64,000 nucleotides of DNA, from the NCBI GenBank assembly GCA_022008415.1, contig JAIRBC010000011.1:79725-143724 (forward strand), written 5' to 3'. This stretch comes from Cerina litoralis. Its GTDB lineage: Bacteria > Bacteroidota > Bacteroidia > Flavobacteriales > Flavobacteriaceae. A model generated the notes under the pieces. It searched no databases. It was not told the origin of the DNA and worked only from the letters and a program-made list of their open reading frames with translations. The position numbers were made by a program, and so were the translations under genes. Below, in pieces: positions 34,387-44,087 of the stretch. Numbering within the stretch: the first letter of the stretch is position 1; every line of letters begins with the position of its first letter.

Positions 34387-34677
34387 CTATTTCAAATCGA
34401 TTGGAATTGGCATGGTAGTTTCCTTTAATATCTCCAACCAATATGGAGTTTCGTCGGCTTCCTTTAAAGCAATTCCTAACTTGTTCTTGAAATCCTTTGC
34501 GCTAACGCCTCGTTGCGATTCCCTAGCATTTGCACCAATACTTGTTCTTCATTTACGTAATTGATGGGCAATTTCAAAATCTCCTCTTCCTTTTAATATT
34601 CTACTGAAAAGAACAATATCGCATCCAAAAAGAAAACTTTTGTCCACAATTGGATTGCCCTTTACCTTATAATTCCG
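34387..34677 (-). pseudogene. Dead four-helix-bundle (23S intervening-sequence protein-like) gene
   Basis: A 97-codon minus-strand frame between atpA and atpG is broken by one in-frame TGA (34549-34551) and lacks a start codon. The second half reads RTSIGANARESQ, then AKDFKNKLGIALKEADETPY followed by WLEILKE, which fits the four-helix-bundle/S23 family found in rRNA intervening sequences and as solitary genes in Bacteroidota. The first half (NPIVDKSFLFGCDIV) matches the usual NP-VEKSF start of the family. The frame starts five bases after the atpA stop. It is not translated intact and is a remnant of an insertion into the operon. Confidence 0.82.
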
Positions 34678-34679
34678 AA

Positions 34680-36260
34680 TTAGTTTTGATATTTTTTCGT
34701 CAAATCCTTACAAACCGCGGTCAAGGTATGGGTGACCTCATCCGTGAGCTTTCCTGCCTTTAGCGTATCGAGAACATCCCTGTGCTTCGCATTGAGGAAC
34801 TCCAAGTAATCTTTTTCAAATTCCCTTACCTTGTTTACCGGTACACTTCTCAAAAGGTTTTTGGATCCGGCAAATATGATCGCAATCTGATCTTCGACGG
34901 TATAGGGGTCGTTCTGGGCCTGCTTTAATATTTCCACATTGCGGCGTCCTTTTTCGATAACGTTCAAGGTCGCGGAATCCAGATCGGAACCAAATTTTGC
35001 AAAAGCCTCCAGCTCCCTAAACTGGGCCTGATCTAGCTTTAAAGTACCCGCCACTTTTTTCATGGATTTGATCTGGGCGTTACCCCCGACCCTGGATACA
35101 GAAATCCCTACGTTAATTGCTGGACGAACCCCCTGGTTAAACAAATCCTGGGTCAAAAATATCTGTCCATCCGTAATGGAGATTACGTTGGTAGGGATAT
35201 AGGCCGATACGTCCCCTGCCTGCGTTTCAATTATAGGCAAGGCGGTTAAAGAACCCCCACCTTTGACGATAGGTTTTAAAGCGTCTGGCAGATCGTTCAT
35301 GTTCTTGGCGATACCGTCATCGGCAATTACCTTGGCCGAACGCTCCAACAACCTGGAGTGAAGGTAAAATACGTCTCCCGGATAAGCCTCTCGTCCCGGT
35401 GGTCTCCTTAATAAAAGGGAAACCTCACGATAGGCAACCGCCTGCTTTGACAAATCGTCGTAAATAATTAAAGCGGGGCGGCCGGTATCCCGGAAATATT
35501 CCCCGATAGATGCGCCCGCAAAAGGAGCGTATACTTGCATAGGGGCAGGGTCCGATGCGTTGGCCGCAACAATAGTCGTATAAGCCAAGGCACCCTTATC
35601 CTCCAAGGTCTGTGCTATGGCAGCTACCGTTGAGGCCTTTTGGCCAATTGCGACATAGATACAGTACACTGGATGTCCGGCATCGTAAAATTCTTTTTGA
35701 TTCAGGATCGTATCGATACAAACCGTAGTTTTACCGGTCTGACGGTCACCGATTACAAGCTCTCTTTGACCGCGACCAACGGGAATCATGGCATCGATCG
35801 CCTTAATACCCGTTTGCAAAGGCTCGTTTACAGGCTGACGGAAAATAACGCCCGGTGCCTTACGCTCCAACGGCATTTCATAAAGTTTCCCTGCAATCGG
35901 TCCCTTGCCATCGATGGGATTCCCCAGGGTATCCACAACCCGGCCAGCAATTCCTTCGCCAACTTTTATGGAGGCTATTCGCTGGGTGCGCTTTACGGTA
36001 TCCCCTTCGCCAACTTCTCGGGAAGGGCCCAGGAGCACTACCCCCACATTATCTTCTTCCAAGTTGAGGACGATTCCTTCCAATCCACCTTCAAACTCAA
36101 CCAGCTCCCCGTACTGTACGTTGGCCAGGCCATAGACCCGGGCGATACCGTCACCTACTTGCAGAACGGTTCCTACTTCGTCCAAGGAAGCACTTGCATC
36201 AAATCCTGATAGTTGTTTCTTTAAAATTGCCGATACTTCGGCGGCTTTTACTCCTGCCAT
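34680..36260 (-). CDS. atpA: ATP synthase alpha subunit
   Basis: The non-catalytic nucleotide-binding subunit of F1. The 526-residue protein has the P-loop GDRQTGKT at 171-178, the [20 protein letters not shown] segment with the arginine-rich region, and the signature [14 protein letters not shown]. Length is normal for Bacteroidota. The start codon lies six bases from a five-unit 7-bp tandem repeat that fills the atpH-atpA spacer. Beta and epsilon genes are not in the operon. Confidence 0.98.
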   Translation of the reverse strand: MAGVKAAEVSAILKKQLSGFDASASLDEVGTVLQVGDGIARVYGLANVQYGELVEFEGGLEGIVLNLEEDNVGVVLLGPSREVGEGDTVKRTQRIASIKVGEGIAGRVVDTLGNPIDGKGPIAGKLYEMPLERKAPGVIFRQPVNEPLQTGIKAIDAMIPVGRGQRELVIGDRQTGKTTVCIDTILNQKEFYDAGHPVYCIYVAIGQKASTVAAIAQTLEDKGALAYTTIVAANASDPAPMQVYAPFAGASIGEYFRDTGRPALIIYDDLSKQAVAYREVSLLLRRPPGREAYPGDVFYLHSRLLERSAKVIADDGIAKNMNDLPDALKPIVKGGGSLTALPIIETQAGDVSAYIPTNVISITDGQIFLTQDLFNQGVRPAINVGISVSRVGGNAQIKSMKKVAGTLKLDQAQFRELEAFAKFGSDLDSATLNVIEKGRRNVEILKQAQNDPYTVEDQIAIIFAGSKNLLRSVPVNKVREFEKDYLEFLNAKHRDVLDTLKAGKLTDEVTHTLTAVCKDLTKKYQN

Positions 36261-36266
36261 TTGTTT

Positions 36267-36301
36267 TAGACGTTAGACTATAGACGGTAGACGGTAGACG
36301 C
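36267..36301. repeat. Heptamer tandem repeat TAGACNN x5 upstream of atpA
   Basis: TAGAC recurs with exact 7-bp spacing at 36267, 36274, 36281, 36288 and 36295. The array fills most of the 60-base atpH-atpA spacer and ends about six bases upstream of the atpA start codon. Confidence 0.75.
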
Positions 36302-36320
36302 CTACGGTCTTGGTTCTTGT

Positions 36321-36863
36321 TTATATACTACTCTTCGAAAATTCTCTTTTAAGATTGTTCAACTGGTTGGCTATACTGGAATCGAACTGCAAATCGCCGA
36401 CCCTGAGAACAAAACCACCGATGATACTTTCATCAATTTTGTTTTCCAACGAAACTTCGTTACCTGTCAATTGTGCTACTTGTTGCAACACTTTTGTCTC
36501 CAATGCCGGGGTTAGAGGTACGGCTGTGGTCACATAAGCTACGTCCTGTCCTTTCAACTGTTCGTTAAGGATAATGTATTTAAATGCGACTTCCTGCAAC
36601 ATGGAAATCCGCTTGTTCCCTATCAATAAATTAACCAACCCTTGGGTAATGGCATGCGTATCTGTAAAGATAGCGGACAACGCCTTTTTCTTTACCTCAG
36701 CTTTTAAAATCGGACTTGCCAAAAGATCTCTTAGTTGCTCACTATCAGAAACGGTAGTAGATATGTTGCGCATATCCTTTTCTACCGCTTTCGCGGCCTT
36801 TTTGTCCAATGCAAAGTTCAAAACCGCCTTTGCGTATCGTAATGCTGCCCTGGAATTGTTCAT
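36321..36863 (-). CDS. atpH: ATP synthase delta subunit
   Basis: The delta subunit is part of the peripheral stalk linking F1 to the b subunit. The 180-residue protein starts with SRAALRYAKAVLNFA and carries the C-terminal signature ESIIGGFVLRVGD. Both are standard for the family. It lies between atpF and atpA on the minus strand, 106 bases after atpF. Confidence 0.95.
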   Translation of the reverse strand: MNNSRAALRYAKAVLNFALDKKAAKAVEKDMRNISTTVSDSEQLRDLLASPILKAEVKKKALSAIFTDTHAITQGLVNLLIGNKRISMLQEVAFKYIILNEQLKGQDVAYVTTAVPLTPALETKVLQQVAQLTGNEVSLENKIDESIIGGFVLRVGDLQFDSSIANQLNNLKREFSKSSI

Positions 36864-36969
36864 TCTCTTTTTAAGTAATTAGGTTATTGTCTTATTAGAT
36901 TATTTCTGTATGTTGTCAACATAATAACCCAATAACTAAGTTACACAGTAACCATTGACCGTTTGCCAA

Positions 36970-37470
36970 TTAATTCAACTTAATATCGCCAAGCATCTCT
37001 TCCACCAATTTCAACTGCTTGTCCTTGGCACTCAATTGTCCCTTAATGATCTTCTCGGCAATTTCTAATGACAAACTGGCCACCTGATCCTTTATATCTG
37101 CTATTGCCGCCTTTTTCTCGCCTTCTATGGCGGCCTGCGCCTGCGCTATCATTTTATCGCCTTCCGCCTTGGACAGCTCCTTGGCATCGGCAACGATCTT
37201 ATCCTTGATCTCACGGGCTTCTTTTAGCATGGTCTCGCGTTCTGCTCGGGCTTCTTTCAACAACCTTTCACTATCGGCCGTTACGTTCTGCATTTCCTTT
37301 TTGGCATTCTCGGCCGCTGCCAAGGCGTCCTTGATCCCTTCTTCCCTGTCATTGACCGCGTTTAGGATAGGTCCCCATGCATACTTTTTTAACAATAAAA
37401 TAAGCAGTACAAACAGTATTATCTGCCAAAAGAAAAGGCCAGCCGAAAAGTCATTTACTAATTTATCCAT
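36970..37470 (-). CDS. atpF: ATP synthase b subunit
   Basis: The b subunit forms the peripheral stalk. The 166-residue protein has one N-terminal membrane helix (about residues 9-26, SAGLFFWQIILFVLLILLL) and then a long charged coiled coil rich in alanine, lysine and glutamate. This is the normal layout. It follows atpE by about 105 bases. Confidence 0.95.
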   Translation of the reverse strand: MDKLVNDFSAGLFFWQIILFVLLILLLKKYAWGPILNAVNDREEGIKDALAAAENAKKEMQNVTADSERLLKEARAERETMLKEAREIKDKIVADAKELSKAEGDKMIAQAQAAIEGEKKAAIADIKDQVASLSLEIAEKIIKGQLSAKDKQLKLVEEMLGDIKLN

Positions 37471-37575
37471 GGTGTGTGCCGCCGAGGCGGATATATTTAT
37501 TAAATTTTGCTTTTAAATAGAGTTAAACATACCGCCCCAACCAACCGTTGGGGCCCTATGTTTATTGTTTGGTTT

Positions 37576-37770
<195 letters not shown>

Positions 37771-37854
37771 CTATCTAGTTTAAAAATTAAAAAATACGAC
37801 TCAAAAATACTGCAATGCGAGTCCCGCCTTCGCGGGAACGACCAAAACACTTTT

Positions 37855-38985
37855 CTACAAATGCTCCAGTTCCGGATCACCTTCGTGTTCCTCATGGGTG
37901 GCAAACCCGAAATACAGGGCCGCCAACATGGTAAATATATAGGCCTGTAACAATGCCACCAAAAGTTCTATCAATGAAATGGCAAAGGACAATCCAAAGG
38001 AAAGCGGCCCCCCGACCCAACTTTTAAATATAAATATTAAACCGATCAAACTCATCAATACCACGTGCCCGGCGGTCATGTTTGCGTACAAACGTATCAA
38101 TAGGGCGAAGGGCTTAATGAACAATCCCAAAATCTCAATGGGTACCAATATAGCGTATATGATTAGTTTACCGTACCAGGGCATTCCGTCGCCCAAAGGG
38201 TCAAAAATGTGCTTCCAATAGGTTTTGTTACCTGTAAAGTTGGTGATGAAAAACACGATGATGGCCAAAGCGGAGGTCACCGCAATATTTCCGGTTACGT
38301 TGACTCCCAGCGGGGTTTGTCCGAACATATTGAGGAACCATATAAAGAAGAATATGGTCAACAGGAAGGACATGTATCTCTTGTAGTGTTTCTCGCCTAT
38401 GTTGGCAATAGCAATATCATCCCTAATATAGAGTACAATAGGCTCAAAGAAACGGCCCGCTCCAGTGGCGATGCCTTGGTTCTCTTTGTAGCTTTTAGCA
38501 AGGCTCCGGAACAAGAGCAACATTAGCAAACCCGTTATTAACATCATAACTACGCTCTTCGTAATCGAAAAATCCAAAGGACGAACGTTGGTCGGATAAT
38601 GGCTTTCGTCGAACTCTATAGTGCCCTGGGCATCTGTCTTATATATTTTGCTGTGGAAAAGTTTGTAATAGTTACCGTTGACCTCGGCAACCTCTTCGCC
38701 GTGATGAAATTTCGAGGATGAAAATACTTGGAGTCCATTGTCCCATAAAATCACGGGCAATGGAAAGCCATAGTGATGGGCAACCCCGTTGTCATCGGTA
38801 GTGGAAAAAAAATTAAAGTCGTGGGAATCTTGTAAATGGTGATTTATATATTCCTTAATTTCGGTCTTAAGGTCCTCTTTGTCCTCCCCTGCAGGACGCT
38901 TTTCCGTTGCAAAAGCACCTATGCCCCAAAAAAGTGCAACAACTAAAAGAATTCTTTTCAAAAATGGATTTTGCATGTCGCTCAA
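37855..38985 (-). CDS. atpB: ATP synthase a subunit with long N-terminal extension
   Basis: The a subunit provides the proton half-channels. At 376 residues it is longer than the ~250-270 of E. coli: a signal-like hydrophobic start (KRILLVVALFWGIGAFA) and a ~120-residue extracytoplasmic region precede the first membrane helix near residue 150. The essential arginine is in LLIRLYANMTAGHVV. A histidine/acid-rich C-terminus (THEEHEGDPELEHL) ends the protein. Long forms of AtpB are common in Bacteroidota. It starts the Fo part of the operon. Confidence 0.95.
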   Translation of the reverse strand: MSDMQNPFLKRILLVVALFWGIGAFATEKRPAGEDKEDLKTEIKEYINHHLQDSHDFNFFSTTDDNGVAHHYGFPLPVILWDNGLQVFSSSKFHHGEEVAEVNGNYYKLFHSKIYKTDAQGTIEFDESHYPTNVRPLDFSITKSVVMMLITGLLMLLLFRSLAKSYKENQGIATGAGRFFEPIVLYIRDDIAIANIGEKHYKRYMSFLLTIFFFIWFLNMFGQTPLGVNVTGNIAVTSALAIIVFFITNFTGNKTYWKHIFDPLGDGMPWYGKLIIYAILVPIEILGLFIKPFALLIRLYANMTAGHVVLMSLIGLIFIFKSWVGGPLSFGLSFAISLIELLVALLQAYIFTMLAALYFGFATHEEHEGDPELEHL

Positions 38986-39194
38986 AAATATCGGTCCCTA
39001 AAAATCGGTGCAAATGTACACTTTTCCCTTAAAAAGAAAAAAGCATTTTAAAGGTTTATTTTCGGGGTATTTTTAACCAGAGTTCCGCTTAATCTGCCCG
39101 GCAAAAAAGATGGTGGCAAGATAGCAGAAAATAATATTAATATACTTGTTTTCAAGCGATTATTTTAAGGATATAGCGATCCGCACCCTTGCGG

Positions 39195-39590
39195 TCAGGA
39201 TTCCAACCTACGCAGCATTTTTGTGGTGAAAACGGTTTCTATGACCAAGGAGATGGTGTAAGGCACAAAAAAAGCGGCAAATTCTAGGGTATCCATGTGT
39301 CCATCAGCTTTATAAACCGGATAAAAGACTATAAAAAACACCAAAAATTTCAAAAAACTGCCGGCCAAGTGAACGAATCCTATTTGTTGTTTTAAACGGT
39401 GACGATAAAAATACAGTGGGGGGAAAATTGCGGTAGCCAACAAAAAGTTGAGGCCATAGGACCACAGCAGAAGATTGGCGAACAAGGGTAGCTTTTTGGC
39501 GTAAAGAACACCAAGATGGACGCACAGGGCCAACATAAGGGAAAGACTCAGGGCAAGGACAAACTGGAGCGGCAAGCTTCTTTTGATCAT
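39195..39590 (-). CDS. DUF6168 family membrane protein
   Basis: A 131-residue protein with four predicted membrane helices (near residues 8-26, 36-55, 68-85 and 95-118). The ATG at 39590 is preferred because it overlaps the preceding stop in TGATG, showing translational coupling with the AtpZ/I-like gene; a longer frame from 39629 is rejected. The family is known from Flavobacteria and sits upstream of atpB; its role is unknown. By position it may resemble AtpI, which helps c-ring assembly. Confidence 0.78.
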   Translation of the reverse strand: MIKRSLPLQFVLALSLSLMLALCVHLGVLYAKKLPLFANLLLWSYGLNFLLATAIFPPLYFYRHRLKQQIGFVHLAGSFLKFLVFFIVFYPVYKADGHMDTLEFAAFFVPYTISLVIETVFTTKMLRRLES

Positions 39591-39814
39591 CAATACTTTA
39601 GGTGCTTTAAATGCCGCAAAACTACCCAAATAGAAATTGCCACGCCAAGTAGCGTGGCAATTATGGTAATCGTCTTATTTTGGATATGGTAATGGCCATC
39701 TAGCCATTTACCGCCTTGTACGGATAGGTATATAATAGCACCCATCTCAAAGGCGATACCCGATAGGAGGGCCACATTTCTTAAATTGTTCTTAGGAGGC
39801 TTTTGCGGGTTCAT
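39590..39814 (-). CDS. AtpZ/AtpI family protein
   Basis: A 74-residue membrane protein with two helices (about residues 15-33 and 48-65), matching the AtpZ/AtpI group. These proteins precede the Fo genes and aid c-ring assembly or Mg2+ supply. Its start lies inside the bactofilin gene (23-base overlap) and its stop overlaps the DUF6168 start by one base. This dense packing indicates a single transcript leading into atpB. Confidence 0.82.
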   Translation of the reverse strand: MNPQKPPKNNLRNVALLSGIAFEMGAIIYLSVQGGKWLDGHYHIQNKTITIIATLLGVAISIWVVLRHLKHLKY

Positions 39815-40229
39815 TGGCGGTTGGCTTTTTATAACTGGCTGGGGAAGGGGTATTTCCTTTTCCCTCTTTTCCCTTCATGGTACACGAGGCATTAAACGTG
39901 GCCCCGGGTTCCACTGCCAATTTGGAAACGGAAACCGTGCCCTCTATGACGGCCGATGCTTTTAACGATAGTAGGTCGGAAACCAAGAGTTCCCCGTTAA
40001 AACTACCTTCAATATCTGCGTTAACACATTCTACCTTGCCGTGGATATAGCCGTCCTTGCCAATGACTACCTTACCAGATGTCTTTACATTGCCATCTAG
40101 CTTACCATCGATCCTAAAATCGGCTTCGGAGACGATGTCTCCCTTAATTTTGGTGTTTTTTTCGATTCTGTTGGGTTGCCCACCTATTTCTGTCATAACT
40201 TTAGGTTTTTTGTTGTTGTCTGAAAACAT
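39792..40229 (-). CDS. Bactofilin (polymer-forming cytoskeletal protein)
   Basis: A 145-residue bactofilin. The core is a right-handed beta-helix built from short repeats (for example IVSEADFRIDGKLDGNVKTS and GKVVIGKDGYIHGKVE), which self-assembles into filaments without nucleotide. Disordered N- and C-terminal tails flank the core. Bactofilins organise cell shape and wall-synthesis sites. Its 3' end overlaps the AtpZ/I-like gene by 23 bases, which ties it to the ATP synthase transcript. Confidence 0.92.
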   Translation of the reverse strand: MFSDNNKKPKVMTEIGGQPNRIEKNTKIKGDIVSEADFRIDGKLDGNVKTSGKVVIGKDGYIHGKVECVNADIEGSFNGELLVSDLLSLKASAVIEGTVSVSKLAVEPGATFNASCTMKGKEGKGNTPSPASYKKPTANEPAKAS

Positions 40230-40311
40230 TTGTTCTATGATTTTGGGGTTAATTTATGCGCACTGGTAACCGTTTGGAAATATCTGTTATTCTATAAAAC
40301 CCGTCCCGAGT

Positions 40312-42861
40312 TCACAAGCTTCCAAATTGTCGATTGTAGTCTTCTAAGTTCTTATGTATCTGAATTATCTGATAGTTGGCCGATAAAATTACAAAATTCT
40401 CATTGCGTACTTTATAATCTTTGTTGTTTTTTAGCAACTCGACATAGCCCAGGGCGAAATCCTTGGATTTAAACCCGTGAACGACCACAAATTCGTCTTC
40501 TAGGTTGTAGATGTCTTTAGAAATGATGTTGCTATAATTGAGGTCCTTCTGGGATTTGTTGAGCAGCTCGATCAGTTTTACCGCATTCCCATCGTCCCTT
40601 ATCTTAAATGGGAACACTACTTTCCAATTGGAGGCTCCTTGTGACCCCGTCTCTTTTGTAAATTCCTTATTTTCCAATTTGGGCAATTGTTCCTCTACCA
40701 TTTGTTGGGCCCTTTTACCTTCTGGTTTATTGGGATAGTTAAGGGCCACATAGTTAAGTGCTTCCTTATACGCTTCAAAACCTTGGATACGACCGATCGC
40801 ATTGGCTTTTAGCATTTCGAACTTGGGCACTATTGGATCGCCCGTGTGCTTATCGATATATTCCTGGGCCCCGGCAATAACCTCGAGATATTTTTGATCT
40901 TGGAAACCTTTGTACAATCGGTCGTATTGCGCATCCTGACTATCCAATTCGTTTGCCAAAACTGCTCGGGGGTTCAACAGTATTTCTGCGTAGCGCGAAT
41001 CGGGGTGGTTCTCTATGATATTCTCCTTCATTTGTAATGCCAATGGGCTCCCAGATTCCTCGTATATTTTATAAAGATTGTATTTAGAAGGCAATATTAA
41101 ACGATCTTCTGGGTCCGATTTCAAAACCTCCTCCAATTTTCCTGCTGCCAGTGCATTTTCCCTGAATTTTTCCTTATAAATAAGTCCCAATTGATAGTTG
41201 GCGAAATTTCTTTCGGTCTTTAGACTGTCTATAACGGTTACCTCGGTTGGTATTTGTTCCAGATAGTGGTCTGCCGAATATTTTTCGCCGTTCACCCCGA
41301 CTTGTTTAATGGAATCCGCGGTGGAGTTTCCCGGTCCCGAACTTGTTATCAACTGCGCCTGGTTCTTGTTCGCCCAACGCCAGTCGTCCTCTAAAGGACG
41401 ATCGCCCCACCTGCTTCTAAAGTCCGACTTTCCGTACCCAAGACTAGTAATATTGTAAAAATAGAACTTTCCCTTATTCTGTTTTCCCCCGCTGGTTTCC
41501 GCAAATGCGGCAATACCGGCGGTGTTCCTCTCGGTTTCTTTTTCCGCTTCGGCCTCGTCCTGTTTTCTCAATTTTAAAACGTAATCTTCAAAATAGGCCA
41601 ATCGTTTTTCGGGAGACATCTGGTACAAATGGATGACGCTATCGGAGTAGTGTACAATGTCCTCGTATTTTATCACGTCTTCAAGGTTGTCCAGTTTCCT
41701 CTTTATATATCTATATTTCTGGGGATTATTGGCCAAATTGATCAACGTACTATCGTAATAATTGCCCGCCACCTTGTAGTTGTGTTGGTCAAAATAGTAT
41801 TCGGCTAGATCTCCGTAATTGAGCGCATTGATTCTCGGCTCGTTTTGGGTGGCCATAAGCGACTTATTGTAATAGACCAGGCCGATACTGTCCGTACCGT
41901 TTGCCATATTAAATTCCGCTATCTGCCGGTATATCTTGTCCAAAAAGGGGCGATTTTCCCTATTTTCCTCCATATCCGTCAGATATTCCCCGAGCATTTC
42001 CCTGTTGTCATCGGTTACCTCGGTGTTGCGAAACTTCTGCAATTCGGCATTGATCATATAGACCCTAGGGGATTTCCTTTTCAATTCGATCACCTTGTCA
42101 AAGGCATAGTTGGCACTGTCCCTATAACCCAATTCGTTGTACAATTGTCCTACTATAAAATAATAACGTCCCCTTTCGGGTTTCTTTTTCGTGTAGATTG
42201 CCGCAATTCTCAAATTTTGAAGCGCTGTATCCGGCACCTTTAAATTTATATAAGCTTGGGCCATCATAGCCCTGGCATCGGCGTATTCCTGATCTTTGAG
42301 ATAGGCATTTTTGAGCAAGCGTTTTAAATTTTTGAGGGCCAACTCCTCATTTTCCAAGCGGATATTGACTTTTTCCCTCCAGATAGTGGCCTCAATGAGC
42401 ATATCACTATCGGTATTGTTTTTTAAAATGTAGTTAAAGGCTTCTAGAGCGGGAATGTAGCGTTGGTCAAAATAGCGTGATTTTCCCAACAATAAAAAGG
42501 CCCCGTCTATCTCGGGGTTCCTTTCCCTGTACTTAATATCCATACTGTGTTTCTGGATGGCCTTGGCGGCCTTCTCCTCCGCTATTGTAAACTTGGGATT
42601 GTTGCCTTCGGAGTCTAACCTTATGTCGTCGGTAACCTCCAATCTTTCTATGGGCAAAATATCCCAATAGTTGTCCCTATAGCTATTGTTGAGCTCCTCC
42701 CTGCCTTCTTCCAATGCGATATCCCCATTGTACAACACATTGTATTTGGTGTTCATGGCGTGGAAACTGCGGTTTAAAAACGCATCTTTCTTAGTGGAGC
42801 AGGCATTAAACGCCAGACCCACCAAAATAGCGGATAAAATAAATTTGGAATAAAGCTTCAA
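40312..42861 (-). CDS. sprE: Gliding/type IX secretion lipoprotein SprE (PorW)
   Basis: An 849-residue periplasmic lipoprotein with TPR repeats. SprE/PorW is required for type IX secretion and gliding in Flavobacterium and Porphyromonas and connects to the PorK/N ring. The lipobox is in LAFNACSTKK near residue 20. The N-terminal region has the conserved LNRSFHAMNTKYNVLYNG motif, TPR-like arrays follow and the C-terminus contains the PorW-type domain with GFKSKDFALGYVELLKNNKD. It lies upstream of bactofilin by 82 bases. A candidate TetR operator sits 229 bases upstream of its start. Confidence 0.93.
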   Translation of the reverse strand: MKLYSKFILSAILVGLAFNACSTKKDAFLNRSFHAMNTKYNVLYNGDIALEEGREELNNSYRDNYWDILPIERLEVTDDIRLDSEGNNPKFTIAEEKAAKAIQKHSMDIKYRERNPEIDGAFLLLGKSRYFDQRYIPALEAFNYILKNNTDSDMLIEATIWREKVNIRLENEELALKNLKRLLKNAYLKDQEYADARAMMAQAYINLKVPDTALQNLRIAAIYTKKKPERGRYYFIVGQLYNELGYRDSANYAFDKVIELKRKSPRVYMINAELQKFRNTEVTDDNREMLGEYLTDMEENRENRPFLDKIYRQIAEFNMANGTDSIGLVYYNKSLMATQNEPRINALNYGDLAEYYFDQHNYKVAGNYYDSTLINLANNPQKYRYIKRKLDNLEDVIKYEDIVHYSDSVIHLYQMSPEKRLAYFEDYVLKLRKQDEAEAEKETERNTAGIAAFAETSGGKQNKGKFYFYNITSLGYGKSDFRSRWGDRPLEDDWRWANKNQAQLITSSGPGNSTADSIKQVGVNGEKYSADHYLEQIPTEVTVIDSLKTERNFANYQLGLIYKEKFRENALAAGKLEEVLKSDPEDRLILPSKYNLYKIYEESGSPLALQMKENIIENHPDSRYAEILLNPRAVLANELDSQDAQYDRLYKGFQDQKYLEVIAGAQEYIDKHTGDPIVPKFEMLKANAIGRIQGFEAYKEALNYVALNYPNKPEGKRAQQMVEEQLPKLENKEFTKETGSQGASNWKVVFPFKIRDDGNAVKLIELLNKSQKDLNYSNIISKDIYNLEDEFVVVHGFKSKDFALGYVELLKNNKDYKVRNENFVILSANYQIIQIHKNLEDYNRQFGSL

Positions 42862-43297
42862 AATTGGCTTAGTATGTGGTATACTTAACTGAATTTCGGC
42901 CGGATTATTATGTAGTTGGTCGATTATATTCTAAGTGGGCGGTAAACGGTCGGCAGAAAGCAAAATCTATAAGCAGAAATTATTCAAAGTACAAAGTTCA
43001 AGGACTTACCCCTTAATTAAAAGACCCTAAAAACTGTTGTGGGTTGCAGGTGATGTTGGAGCAGATTCCAAACTTTTGCTTTGTACATTACCGACTGATC
43101 GGTCGGTGTTCTCCTTTTCAGGAGAAAATCTCCGCCTAAATGTGTTCTTTGTAGACGTTTTGTGCTATAAATCGAAGGGAGCGGTTTTTAGATGGCCCAC
43201 TTAAAAACAACAACCGACCTATGGGTATGTTTTCTGGTTTTGCAACCCCAAGCAACCGAGCACTTATACTTTCCAAAAAGTTAAGGACAAGGAAAGG
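42862..43297. other. 436-base spacer upstream of sprE
   Basis: It contains a dyad operator at 43090-43107 and, beside it, a small hairpin (TTCTCC/GGAGAA, about 43109-43126). A CAAAGTACAAAGTTCAAGGA segment belongs to the dispersed caagttcaag-type repeats. No reading frame with family resemblance is present on either strand and no clean TAnnTTTG was found. Confidence 0.5.
43090..43107. promoter_or_regulatory. TetR-type operator candidate upstream of sprE
   Basis: ACCGACTGATCGGTCGGT has perfect 6-bp arms (ACCGAC/GTCGGT) and is palindromic at 14 of 18 positions. It matches the site at 47778-47795 (16 of 18 bases identical). It lies 229 bases upstream of sprE and downstream of the ABC genes. Confidence 0.5.
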
Positions 43298-43993
43298 CTA
43301 ACCTGCAAAAAATTGCTCCAGTTCTTTTAAAGTTTTCGCAGAGGTCTTTATATCCCTGACCATATCCCCATGATCCAACACTACGATGCGTTCGCAGACC
43401 TCGGTGACGTGGATCAGGTCGTGGCTAGAAATCAGGATCGTCGATTCCTTGTCGGAGGTTAGTTCCCTGATGATTCCTTTCAACCGAATCTGGGTGGTAG
43501 GATCTAGATTGGCAAAAGGCTCGTCTAGCACGATCACTTTTGGGTTGCCGATAAAAGACGCTACGATGCCCACCTTTTTTTGGTTGCCCTTGGAAAGATC
43601 GCGCAAGTATTTTTTCTGGTTGAGTATCTCCCCGTGGAAAAAATCGGCAAAAGTGGCCAAAAGCGTATCTACATCGGCCTTGTTTCGGCCCCTAAGTTCC
43701 CCGATAAAATAAAAATATTCCTCCGGGGTAAGGTAACCTATCAAAAAAGTCTCATCGATAAAGGCCGAAGTAAAAGGTTTCCAGCCTTCACTTTGATCTA
43801 CTTGCACCTCGTTATTCAGGATTTGGCCGGTTGTGGGCTGTATAAGATCCAACAACAGGCTAAAAAAAGTGGTCTTACCAGCTCCGTTGTTGCCTACCAG
43901 TCCAAAACTTTGTCCTTTTGGGATTTCCAGATCGGGGATATTAAGAACGGTTTGATCTCCGTATTTTTTGGTTAGATGATCTACTTTTATCAT
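43298..43993 (-). CDS. ABC transporter ATP-binding protein
   Basis: A 231-residue ABC ATPase. Walker A is GNNGAGKT at about 34-41, the signature is LSKGNQKKVG, Walker B is VIVLDEP and the switch histidine is in ILISSHD. It is of the CcmA/YhaQ type that works with a membrane partner as a homodimer. The membrane partner is the DUF5687 protein encoded immediately upstream on the same strand, 94 bases away. Substrate unknown. Confidence 0.93.
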   Translation of the reverse strand: MIKVDHLTKKYGDQTVLNIPDLEIPKGQSFGLVGNNGAGKTTFFSLLLDLIQPTTGQILNNEVQVDQSEGWKPFTSAFIDETFLIGYLTPEEYFYFIGELRGRNKADVDTLLATFADFFHGEILNQKKYLRDLSKGNQKKVGIVASFIGNPKVIVLDEPFANLDPTTQIRLKGIIRELTSDKESTILISSHDLIHVTEVCERIVVLDHGDMVRDIKTSAKTLKELEQFFAG

Positions 43994-44087
43994 AATACAA
44001 GTTCAAATGTCAAGTTCAAGCTCATGTGTCAAGTGTCAAGGTTCGGTGTTTAAAAGTAAAACGAGAAATCCTTGCCCCTCTCCAATA

